From Anaeramoeba flamelloides (taxonomy: Eukaryota; Metamonada; Anaeramoebidae): 64,000 nt of DNA. Position numbers and translations under genes: made by a program. Shown in pieces: positions 1-10,759 of the stretch. The notes under the pieces are model-generated. The model was given only the letters and a program-made list of their open reading frames with translations, was not told the origin of the DNA and did not search any database. The stretch covers positions 7,192,001 to 7,256,000 of the forward strand of contig JANTQA010000029.1 of assembly GCA_027625915.1 (NCBI GenBank), written 5' to 3'. The stretch's first letter is position 1. Each line of letters begins with the position of its first letter.

Positions 1-349
1 AAAAAGTAAAAAAAAAAAAGTTTTGAAAGGGGAACAACAAAAAAAAACTTGTTTGGCACAATAAGTAACAAGCAAAAAACTGAATACGGTTAAACACATG
101 AAAACTTACAAGAGGGTTTTGGTTAAAGATTGTGTTTTGGAGTTTTTTCATTGCTGTTGCTGCAGAGTTTGTATCACTAAAAGAAATAAAAGCTTGTTCC
201 CTCATTTGTTTTGTTCTTTTAATCGAAATGTTAACGATCTTTCCATACTCATGGAAAATCCCATACAGTTGATGAGTCATTTCATTTTTTTTAATTTTAC
301 CATTTAAACCATTAATGTAAAGTGTTGGTTTTGGAGAAATCTCTTCCAT
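1..349 (-). CDS. U1A/U2B''-type snRNP protein, first exon (partial, runs off left edge)
   Basis: Read on the minus strand from the ATG at 349-347, 80 codons encode almost a whole N-terminal RRM of the U1A/U2B''/SNF family, which binds stem-loops of U1 or U2 snRNA in the spliceosome. RNP2 reads TLYINGLNGKIKK (residues 9-21) and RNP1 reads MREQAFISF (about 49-57), matching the family's TIYINNLNEKIKK and MRGQAFVIF. The alpha-2 stretch SAATAMKKLQ (62-71) and the following FNQNPL also fit. The exon ends in phase 0 at 110, exactly before a GTAAGT donor (109-104); in the family the next residues would be about RIQYA. The frame stays open through the intron to the window edge, so the gene continues leftwards. 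Family assignment is strong; U1A versus U2B'' cannot be decided from this part. Confidence 0.92.
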   Translation of the reverse strand, partial: MEEISPKPTLYINGLNGKIKKNEMTHQLYGIFHEYGKIVNISIKRTKQMREQAFISFSDTNSAATAMKKLQNTIFNQNPLVSFHVFNRIQFFACYLLCQTSFFLLFPFQNFFFFTF

Positions 350-649
350 ATTTATTTTTATTGAGAAGCAAAGTTGTTGATTTAAAAAAAATGAAAAAAG
401 TAATCTTTTAAGAATATCAATCATCTCTTTGATCTTGTAAGAGAGTAATAATTTCTTTAATTCTTTTTCAAATACTATAAGAACATCTGTGAGTTTTTGA
501 AAAAGTTCACCAACTTTTTAAAAATTAAGCAATTCATTTCAAAGTTTCTTTTGAATTATTTTTTGTAGTGTGAGTAAATGTGTTTTACTCTTCACTTTTT
601 TGAACTTGTTATTTTTATAAGTCTTAAAAATTGACTACGAGTAACTCTT

Positions 650-803
650 ACTGATATTGGAATTATAAATGGGAAAATTTTCACTTCCTTTTTCAATTTC
701 TTTTTTCGGGTAGAGTCACAAATTACAGACTACTTATTTGCGAATAAGGATAATATGCATAAGGAAGTTAAAATCGTTTACTATTTTTAATATAAATACC
801 AGT
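650..803. mobile_element. MITE, ACTGGTATTTG family
   Basis: Left end ACTGATATTGGAATTATAAA, right end AAATACCAGT. The inside carries the family's GGGAAAATTTTCACTTCC block. Length and ends match the copies at 12024, 27630 and 32292. Non-coding. Confidence 0.75.
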
Positions 804-3800
804 TATTAAACATCAAAAAAATTGGATCGTAAAAATAGATTTCATATATCATTTCACAAATCGACTGTAGACTGTTGGACTATCAATATTTGATTATATT
901 ACAAAAAATTATTTTATAAGAAAAAATGGTTGGTCATAAGTTAGTGGAATGATTTGGTAAACAATAGTAACCCAAAAGTTAATTCATATTAGCACATAAA
1001 CCAAAGAAATTCTGTATTTTTAAGGGATACATCTCTAATACAAAATGACAAAAGATGAAAATATTTTATGGGTGATATTCTGTACTGGTTTATTTTATAT
1101 ATAGATATGAATTCTCATAAAAATTATGATCAATTCAGAGTCACAGAAAAGAAAATTTTTTTAGTTATATCAAAATTTTTTGTTTTCTTTTTTATTTAGA
1201 AATTCAAAATTAATAAAATATTTATTTCTAGCTTTATAAATAGTTTTTACTGTTAATTTTAAAATAAATTGATCAAAATTTTCAATCATCTTTACAAAAT
1301 AATCACAAACTAAGAATTAAAATAAATCATCAAAACTCTTAATTCTAAAAAGAAAAATTAAGAATTTAAGCTTCTTTTAAGAATTAAAATTTTGATATGT
1401 TAGATGATTTAGGAAATTTTTTTAAAAAAAACTGGCTAAAAATTTTGTTCAATTTATTTTTCAACAAATATTATTTTAAAGTGCTTCTGTTCTTATTTAC
1501 AAAACTGAATTTAAATCCAGTTTTGTAAAGAAGAACCGGTTTATTTCCGTTTTTTTTTTTTTTTTTTGAATATTTCAATAATAATTTCATTAATCCAAGA
1601 AAAGAAATACTTTAAAGAACTTATTTTATAATTATAAATTTCTAGCTTGTATGTTAATTGATCTCATAAAAAAGATTTAAATAATCTAATTTTGATATTA
1701 TACTAAAACTCAATAATTGCACAAATTTTCAGATCTGTGGAGAAAATTGATGTGAATTATAGAAAACATGGAAATTAAACCCTATTCCAACAATTAGTCA
1801 AACTGTGAAACATCCAAAATCAAAAATTGCCAATATATTATATTTTTCTAAATATAATATTAAACCACATTTAAGTTACCTTATATTATTATTTTTATTT
1901 TTAATAATTTTATCTAAATAAAAGAAAAAATATACCAACAATATAAATAAACCCCAATTCAAAAGTTTTAGCATACCATAATTCAATTTTTGAAAAAAAA
2001 TCTTATTTAATAAATTCCAGAAAAAAATACCACATAAGAACCATTCATTAATTGAAATTTTAACAATTTTTTATAAATTACTATACTCACATAACTAATA
2101 ATAAATAATTATCAGTACTAATAAATTATGAGTTTGTTAAAAATTTTGGAGAGATCAAAAAAAAATGTGCTTGGTAAATTTGTTTCAATTCTTTTAGGAA
2201 TATTGATTGATGAAAAAGCTTGGAGAACATGAACTAATTTTATTTGAGTTCTTTTATTTTGAATAACTCAACTTTAACCGAATATTAATTATTGAAAAAA
2301 AATTTGATCGAACCAAACAAGTTATGTAATTCAAAAAATGAAAAGACATATAAAAAACTAAAAAGATGAAAAAATGATTTTCATATTTTTATAAAATAAA
2401 AATTATTTCCAATTTGAATAAAATTGTATTATTGTGATTGTTTGGACTAATTTAACTATGTGAAAAATGTTGAATTTTACTTTATATATATATATACCAA
2501 TAACGTTGAAACAAGTCGAAGAAAAAATTATTTTGGTATATTTGTTAAAATGTTACCAATAATTATTGATCTATCAAATGATTAGATATCATCAACTCAT
2601 CATATATATTTTTCTAATTAAAAAACTCAGCATCAACTTTCTGTCAGTCATTGAAAAAAAAAATTAAATCTAATGCTAGAATTAAAACAGGAAAAAATGT
2701 TAAAAAAGAAAGAAAAAATGAAAAAAAAAAAAATTATAATATAATTTGTAAAATTATAATTATTTATAAATTAAAGTGGAAATTGTAGTATCGTTATTCT
2801 TTCATCTGTTTTAACTGGGATTTTTTTTTAGAATATTAATTTACTAATACAGTGAAACAACAAAATGGTGATGATTTAACCTAACTTGTATGAAATTATA
2901 AAATTCTTTTTCAAGAAGTATTATCAATTTTTTTTTTAATAAAGCACCAAAAATAGATATATTGAAGAATGTTGTCTATTTTAATTCTCATTGTGAAAGC
3001 TTTTTTTTGTCACATTTTTTGAAAAAGACTATTTTTTGTTAAATGATGAAAATTTGTTCGAAATCCAAATTTCAATTTCAAAATAAGATTACTCACATTA
3101 ATCTAAAAATTTACATTTTTCATCAATTTATGAGGATCTTTGGTGTTATTCCAACCAAATGTAATGAAAAACTTTTAACGAGATTGAAATGAATGTTATG
3201 ATTTTTTAATTGGAAAAGTATCGTCTAATCCGTTAAAAAACTTCTTTCATATTTGCTACAACTATTTTGAAATAGTGAGGCATTTTTTTTTTTTTTTGAA
3301 ATTGACTGAATTAAAACTTTTTTAAATTTTTCTGTTTTAATAAAGTGAGGATTTTTTTCAAAAAAAGGAACTTTTCTTCAAGCCCCAACCTCTACCTGAC
3401 ATTTAAAGGGGTTCACCATTTTTTTGAAACACGAGGAATTTCAAAATGTTGTAATTACGAAAAAGTCTTGATTTTTTTAAAATAAAACAAATTTCATAAT
3501 AAATGTCCCAATTTTATTTTACTGAATTATTTTTTACTTTTTTTTATTTTATTTTTAGATGAAAAACAAATATTTCTAATGGGTAGAACTTAAAATTAAA
3601 ATTTTATTTTTTTTATTATTATAGATAACTTCAATTTATAAAAATATTTATTTTCAAAATTTGATTTTTAATTGCCAATGATTTTGAAATGGGGTTTAGA
3701 AAAAGCTTGATAAAAGTTTTAAAAGAGCCATCATTTTTTGAAATATTTGTAATACACCAAAAACCTTATTTTATGTTTGTTATCAAGTGCCCCAAGAAGT

Positions 3801-4281
3801 GTTAATTATTTATCAAAATAATGAGAAAAAAAAATTATAATATTTTTTTTTGTTCTGATAGACAATTGTTAATGTTAAAAAAGTTGTCAGTGTTTTGAAG
3901 TTGAGTTTTCTCATACGATGGTTCACTTTATTGTTTTGATTTTTTTTTTAAGAGAACTAATATCCTCATCATACCTATAATCGAATTTTTGTCTTGGGAT
4001 CTGTAGAATGAAATCAAAAAAGAAAACTTGGATTTTAAATTCATAATGAATAGTTTATTTTCTACAAAGTTTGTTGTTTTTTTTTTTTTTTTAATTACTG
4101 ATTGATGACAATGAAATTAGCACATTGTTTTCACTTGCTTGTTTCATAAATAATTTTTCTTTCAAAATTCAAAACCTGCTAAATTTTTCAATTGAATTGT
4201 CTGTAAAACAAGTCAACGGATTTCATAAATAAGATGTGGTAAAAAATTTTCAAATTATTTGAAGTATATCAGTAAATTAAG

Positions 4282-4325
4282 ATTATTTTCTTTTTCTTTT
4301 TCTCTTTCTCTTTCTCTTTCTCTTT
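4282..4325. repeat. Pyrimidine microsatellite (TTTCTC/TTTCTT)n
   Basis: Hexamer-like repeat just downstream of the LSm2 stop codon. On the gene's own strand it is a purine run in the 3' flank. Confidence 0.85.
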
Positions 4326-4341
4326 TGGATGAATTTCATTA

Positions 4342-4749
4342 TTAGTTTTGTTTTCTTTTTTCATGGTATTCCTTCGTTGACTCTTGAATTAATTCGTTGT
4401 CAATCATATTCTCTGGTAAAAATACATATCGTATTGACTTTCCACGAATAAAGCAACTTTCTGTTGAAGCAAATTGTGGATGGTTTTCTGGTTCAAAAAG
4501 TTTAAGATTTGTGAATTGGAGGTTGATGTATTGATCCACTTTTTCAAGAAGCCCAGTAATTATAAGATCGTTTTTTAATTCAACAGTGATAACTTTGCCA
4601 ACAAGTTTTTTAAAAAGCTGATAAAAGATCTTTGTATTAAACCAAAAGTAAAGAAAAAGAAAAAGAAAAAGAAAAAGAAATAGAAAAAATAAACTTATTA
4701 AAGATCGAATTAATAATTAAAAATTTCGTGGTTTGAAGCTTCTTACCAT
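4342..4749 (-). CDS. LSM2: LSm2, U6 snRNA-associated Sm-like protein (complete, two exons)
   Basis: LSm2 is a subunit of the LSm2-8 ring that binds the U6 snRNA 3' end and of the cytoplasmic LSm1-7 decay ring. Exon 2 (4617-4342) encodes 91 residues: the Sm1 motif covers KVITVELKNDLIITGLLEKV and then DQYINLQF, and the Sm2 motif is SCFIRGKSIRYVFLP. These align throughout with animal LSm2 (VVVELKNDLSICGTL, VDQYLNIKL, CFIRGSVVRYVQLP). Exon 2 begins in phase 0 straight after a TTATCAG acceptor. Upstream, the only fitting donor is GTAAGA at 4746, immediately after an ATG (4749-4747), so exon 1 contributes only the initiator Met. The spliced product is 92 aa starting MLFKKLVGK, about four residues shorter at the N terminus than the human protein. 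The 129-nt intron contains a CTTTTT repeat. Assignment is very strong; the exon 1 model is strong but inferred. Confidence 0.94.
4653..4682. repeat. Microsatellite (AAAAAG)n inside the LSm2 intron
   Basis: On the gene strand this is a (CTTTTT)n polypyrimidine run about 35-65 nt before the acceptor, so it may serve as an extended polypyrimidine tract. It is an ordinary microsatellite otherwise. Confidence 0.85.
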
Positions 4750-4944
4750 ATTGTTTAATGTTTTGGTGGACAAACAAATTTAATGAAAGATTAAAAAAAT
4801 GATTTGAATTTTGATTTTGGATCAGTTGTTACTTCATGGAATTTTGAGACACAAAATCAAGTTTGGGTATATTTGAGACCTTTGATTTTAATTCTTTCTA
4901 TGGGTTGTGTCTAATTATTCAAGTGTAAATTAAAAAGGAAATAA

Positions 4945-5124
4945 CGACTATTCGAATTTTATCCTCTGAGGGGGTTGGAATACCATACAGTAAATTGGAA
5001 AAACATTTAAAAACCCAAAAATTGCAATTTTTTTACTTTCAGCAAAACATATAACTTTTTAACCATTTTTCCCATTTATTGTATTGTATTCCAACCCTCA
5101 CAGAGCAAAAAATTCGAATAGTCC
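4945..5124. mobile_element. Short TIR element, RGACTA-ended, near LSm2
   Basis: Left end CGACTATTCGAATTTT continues to GGGTTGGAATAC. The right end is its inverse (GTATTCCAACCCTC ... AATTCGAATAGTCC), giving TIRs of about 40 nt in a 180-bp element. Flanks are ATAA on the left and TTAA on the right, so the duplication is either TA or a mutated TTAA. Its RGACTA tip is shared with the elements at 43576, 53427 and 56226. Confidence 0.8.
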
Positions 5125-5292
5125 TTAAGGTGTTTAAATAAATGAATAATTTTAGTTCAGTTAGCGAAACTTTTACTGATACTTGCAAAATACATTGATC
5201 AAAATTTTCATCAACTTGCAGAAAATAATTACATTCCAAAAATTAAAATAAATCTGTAAAGTTCCCAATTCTAAAAAGGAAATTACCCTTTT

Positions 5293-5668
5293 GGAAAAAA
5301 AGTGAAACACCAGTTTTTAATTGGGAACCTTACTGAAAATGAAAAGTAAAATCAATAAAAAGAAGAAACCAATTAACTTCAAATAATAACCTATTATATA
5401 ATTTTCAATCAAACCAACAAACACAATTTAAATCTACTGATTTATCAAAATTATTAGTGTGGTTTTTGATATCTCAAAAATAGTCAATTTTTTGAACAAA
5501 TTTATAATTATTGATCAATCAAAGAAAAGCCCATACTAGGGAAGTATTAAAAAAACGGTTATTGTGGTGAATACTTGATTTTGTCTTTATTTATTCTTTT
5601 TTAACTGATCTTACTTTGAATTTTCAGTAATGTTCCCAATTAAAAACTGGTGTTTCACTTTTTTTCCC
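5293..5668. mobile_element. Non-autonomous TIR element (AATTGGGAAC family), copy 1
   Basis: The left arm (AAAAAAAGTGAAACACCAG, then TTTTTAATTGGGAACCTTACTGAAAAT) is mirrored at the right end (ATTTTCAGTAATGTTCCC ... CACCAG in inverse). The arms are about 50 nt and nearly perfect. The interior shares long stretches with 52280-52560, and the same arm core recurs at 47205-47662. Non-coding, about 376 bp. Confidence 0.85.
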
Positions 5669-5794
5669 TGTTTAACTTTTTTTCTACAATTGTTAATAAT
5701 TAAAGCTTCTTTTAAGAATTAAATAATTTGAAATGTTAAATGAATGAAAAAACTTTTTTAGAAATCTGAAAGATACTTTTATATTTATTTATCT

Positions 5795-5985
5795 TTAAAC
5801 AAAGGGTAAAACTCAAACCAGTAACAAAAATTAGTACAAAAACTCAAATTAGGGTACATATTTTCAAATTTGTTTTTATATTAATTATTTTAAAATAATC
5901 TAAATTTTGTACCTCAATTTTTAGTTTTTTTGTGTACTTAAAAGGGGTTGAAAGTTTGTGCCTTAAATTTGGAACTTTGTGTAAG
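5795..5985. mobile_element. Degraded copy of the CAGTCAGTTCC hairpin MITE
   Basis: The right part retains GAAAGTTTGTGCCTTAAA near 5950, the characteristic arm of the hairpin MITE family. The left part retains only scattered matches (ACTCAAATTAGGGTACA). Heavily diverged, so the ends are approximate. Confidence 0.45.
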
Positions 5986-8900
5986 AGATTTTTGAGAAGA
6001 TATTTTAATGGGCTGTCGAGAATATAAATTTGCTTTAGATCTCTCTTTAAGAGTTAATGTTAATAGCACTTTGTTTAATGGAGTTTCAATATCTTAGAAA
6101 AATGGTAAGTTGGAATTAATTTTTACAAATCAAAAAAAAGTAAAATAGAGTAACCGCATTAACCCGTGTTAAGGTTACCAATCCCTGAAATCTGAAAAAA
6201 AAATGTTATCTTTTACAGAGTGTGACAACTTGTTCTTTTGGTTCTTAGCTGAACGATCTTTGACTTTGTATTAATTTTAACAGTGGCCCAACAAGGCAAT
6301 TTTTTGAAATATTCTTTCAACGGGGGAATATATGTATTATTATCCTACTCAAATTTAGATTAATTTTTGTGGTTATACCTTGAATTAGTTGGATTGGTTT
6401 AACAAATTTATTTTTTAATGCTTTGAATATTTTGGTATTATTTCAAATTATGGATAATAAAATGTTTTTTTTTCAATATTTTGTTAAAATAATTCATTTT
6501 TAATCTGTCAATTTCTTAATTATTTTTTTAAAAAAAGGGTTTCAATAACATTATTTCTTGTTTAAATGTTGTTCCCAGTCTATTCTATTATTTTACCCCC
6601 ATCCCCCCGAATAAACCAATTTTTAAGCAATGTTAAATTTCTACATTAGGTAAAAATGTATTAGACTAACTAATCACATATAATAGACAATTTATTTGAT
6701 CTGGGATTTTGAAAATAAATTTGAAAAAGATCCGGAAGAATATACATTCTTTTATAAGTTGATATATTGACAAAAAAGAAAAAGGTTCGCTGAAGATATT
6801 ATTGTTTTTTTGATTTTTTTTTTTTTGAATTAAATGAAAAAATAAGCAAGAAAAATTATTCATTTTTTTGTCTTGTTTTTGAAGGGGGGGTGTTTAATAA
6901 ATTGGGAAAGTTCTCAATTATTTTTTTTTTTTTTTTTTAGATTGTGTTTTTTTTATACCTTTATGAAATAATTATATTTTAAAAATTAATTTTTTTAAAT
7001 ACGATAACGATTAAAGATTTGTTTGAATAAAAATAATATTTTTTTAATTTTTTCGTATATATTTTAGATAAATAATAATAATTGTGCTCAAAGATATTAA
7101 TAGATTTACAATAATGGGGGGGGGGTACTTTATGATATGTTGTAACTTCAATATTTTTTCAAATATTATTTATTAAAGGATATTTTTCAATAAAAAGAAA
7201 GATTTTATTAATACAAATTCCCATATAGTCAAATAAAAATATTCAAAAATATAAACCATTTCCCAGTCAAATGGGTACTTTTGATATGAGTAAATTGTGT
7301 GTTTTTACAGTCCTAAAATTGATATTAGAAGAAGAATTTAAGGTTGTAAATACCAACATCAAAATTATTTTTTCACATTTTTTTACATTTTTGTTTTTTT
7401 TTTGGATTTTTTTATAAAACCTAATTCGTTGCAAAAAAAGTTTTTATTACAAGATCAATAGTAACAAAGTAAAAATTTGTTATTCTAAGGTTATTGAAAC
7501 CATGTAAATGATTGTTGAGAAATCTATTTATTTCTTTTTGAATTCTATTCAATCTTTGATTCTGATATTTGATTAATCGGTGTGAAGATTTTTTGTCTTC
7601 ATATTCATTTCCTTTTTCAAATAGAGACTACAAATGCCAACATACTTCGTTTGGGGACTTTGTTTATAAAACAAAAGTATTGAAAATGAAGTGAAAATTA
7701 TTTCCTATTTATTATTGAAATACAAGTAGAAAGTCGAAATGGGCATTGTTATTTTTCTCAATGGAGCTCTAAGAATTTGAGTTTTTCAATTTTTAAGAAA
7801 ATTTATTATTTAATTAGTTTTATTTAAGACATATATCAAAAATTCTTTCATGTGTCTTCTTTTGCTTATTTCTTATTTTTTTCTTCAAAGGTCAACTATA
7901 TAAAATAATTGTTATTTGAAAAAAAATGTTGTACCCTTTAGACTAAAACAAAGTTTATTTTCAATATATGGAAATAAATTTATCGAATTAATGATTTGTT
8001 AATTATTTAATTTTCAAAAAAAAAAAACATTTTTTTAAAAATTCATCTGTATATAGAGATAAGTTTAAAAAAGATCTTTTCCAACTTTGAAATCTGATGA
8101 TATTGAGGGTGCAACCTTTAAATTTGTAACTTGGATGACAGATTTTTTTCCTTCAATTTTTTTGGTTTTTACAAATGGTATAATCATTTTTAAGGGTTCT
8201 CTTAAAAGACAGTTATTATAAAAAATGCGGTTCATAAAGTTGTGTGTTTGTGCACTGTATCTCTTTGGTTCCGGAAATACTATTAATTATCAAATTTTTT
8301 ATGAATGTTGAAATTTTTCATTCTTCAATTTTTAAAAAAAAGTTGGTTTTGAAAGCCCAAACCTTTCCTTCCCGATAAGAATTTATTTTTCTTGTAAATT
8401 GGATAATATAAATATTCGTATAAAAATAGTTGGGTTGTAGTATCAGTACTAACTTAAGGGGCTAGTAAAATAAAAAAAAATCTTCAAGTAAAGGTAATAG
8501 AAAATCCAAAAAAAAAAAAAACAATTTTAAAATATCTTGATAATTAAAAAACAAAATCAACCATAAAATTATAACAAAATAATGTTTACTTTTCTATTTT
8601 TAGAAGCAAATTGCTGTTTTTAAAAAGTATGCTCTATTTTTCCTTATTTTTGAAAAGTTCACAATTCAACATATTTCTAAATTATTTTTAAAACAAATTA
8701 TTTTCTTTAAAAGAAAAAAGAAACATATTATACGTAAAGGAAGTGTACTAAAATACTTTTTCAAAATGAAACCACCCAGTTTTTGAATTAATTCTGAATA
8801 AAATCTCTATTAAATTTCAAAAAATTACAATAATTATTTTAAACTTGAAGAATATATAATTTTTCATTCAAAGAACAGTCCAAATCTCTAGTTTCTTTTT

Positions 8901-10759
8901 TATTGATTTAAAATGTACAAGAAAAAAAAAAACCAAACAATCAAATTAAAAATTATCCGATAATACTTTTTAAAAACTCTAAAATTTTCAACTTATAATC
9001 TAAATAATAATTCATTAATTTGATTGTTTCTAATCTATATTTAATAAACAAAATTTTAATTTTTTCATTGGGTTATTGAAAAAAAAAAGATTGGATATAT
9101 CAATAGAATTTACAATCATTTCACAATGATTTACGGATTTTCAAACAAATTAAACGAATTCAAATTAATAATTCTAATAATAAAAAAAAAAACTAGATAC
9201 TGATAAATTCATATTTATTATATTAAATTTTTTGTTCAATTTCAATTTTTGAAATCAATTGACACGACAAATAAAATAACTCAAGAGAAAGAATGTTATG
9301 AAATTCAAGTCAATTTTACAAAGTTTCTTCACATTTAAACATTTATAATGGGTTAATTCAAAGCTTGTGTAAACAAATTTGTAAAATGGAAAATGAATTA
9401 AAAATTTTCAGATATTTCTTTGAATTTATCAGTATTATCAAATAATTGATTTTAATGTTAATAGTTCCTTGTCTATACCATGAGTATTTGAGAAAGAATA
9501 TTGCATAATCTTTTTTATGATCAAGTAATTTATAAATATTGGTAATAAAATAAATGATCAATTTTTCTGATCTTAAAATATTCAATATTTGGATTTATTT
9601 TTCTGACATTTTTTCAAACAAGATAAAATTTTCAAGGTTATTTGTTCATATAAAGTCTTTGAAATTACTAAAAGTGGGATTTCTTTTAAAATAAAAATTT
9701 TTACAAGTTTTAAATTTCTAGTTTGATTGATCCAAAAATCGCAAAAAAAAACGGATCTTGATCTTTTGACTGAAAATTTAATTTAGGAAAATAGATTCTT
9801 TTCAAAATAATAACTCATTTCTCGAAAGTTGATAAATGAAGTTGTATTACGGGTTTAATTGTATCCTTATCGAAATAATTACTCTATTACCTTTGGAGAT
9901 TAAAAATAAATAAGAATTACAAGTCCCTTAATAAAAAAAATTAGATCAATCAGGCAAATTTTCCAAATTCCTAAAAAATTGAAATTTTATCATTATTGAT
10001 ATCTCAACAGATAAAGTGTCAAACACATAATACATTAAATCATACACCCTACAGGGTGGTCTCTTTTGGATAATCTTATCAGGATTAGGTTAACTTTTTT
10101 ACGAACCAATTTTTTTAGACCATAATATGACTGATCACTCTTGTGTTTGATCTTTAACAGTAACAGACCATAGTTTTAGACTTCTCATTGTTAGACACCA
10201 ATCCCTTCAAAGACTATTATTTTTTGGGATTCTGAAAATCAATCGAATTCATTAAACATTTCGAAATATGGGATCCAAAACAACAAAATACAACAACTTT
10301 ATTAAAATTGAAGATTGAATTTTGATAAAGACTTTTATTGTTATCAAATAAAAAATAATTTCTTTTCCTCCATTTAATTTCTAAAATTCTATTCAGAGAA
10401 AACCATTTTCTTTCAAGAGTAACGGTTCTGTAATTGAGAACAAAATCCAAACTTGAAGATCAAAAATAATTGAAATAATTTTTCATGAAAAATTGTAATT
10501 TTAAATAGTTTTTATAACCTTTCATTTAGAATTCAAGTTTAAGTGAAAAGAAAACGATCAATAGTTCAATAGATTTTAGTCATAACTGTCTATATTTTCA
10601 AAAAAATTCAAAAAAATTCAAATAAACACAAAAAAAAAGAAAAAATTCAACAAAATTATTCAAAATTGGTGACATATGAAAGTAAAAAAAATAATTCATA
10701 ATCAAAATCATTTTGATAAATTAACCTTTTGTTTATATTCATAAAATTCACCACCACTC

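Larger units (their letters stand above)
350..4341. other. Intergenic, AT-rich, repeat-bearing
   Basis: No gene recognised. It holds one ACTGGTATTTG-family MITE (650-803). A stretch around 1000-1200 shares AAAATATTTTATGGGTGAT and flanking text with 60620-60790. A stretch at about 3290-3420 resembles part of the ORP intron at about 13090-13260 (CCAACCTCT motif and surroundings). The remainder is A/T homopolymer-rich with no convincing reading frame on either strand. Confidence 0.6.
4750..10759. other. Long intergenic region, AT-rich with TIR elements
   Basis: Six kilobases between the divergently oriented LSm2 and ORP genes. I recognise the elements at 4945-5124, 5293-5668 and 5795-5985. It also has a ten-G run near 7117-7126 and a CACCCT-AC-AGGGTG palindrome near 10046-10059. 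Open frames at 9358-9585 and 10217-10450 (minus) have AT-driven composition and no recognisable domain; I do not call them genes. Confidence 0.6.

Noticed and set aside
98-307. Plus-strand open frame at the left edge (Cys-rich start)
   Set aside because: It is the antisense shadow of the U1A/U2B'' RRM exon, which has clear homology.
10040-10110. GC-richer palindromic stretch considered as a small nuclear RNA
   Set aside because: No U1, U2, U4, U5 or U6 hallmark sequence, no Sm site with flanking stems that I could identify.
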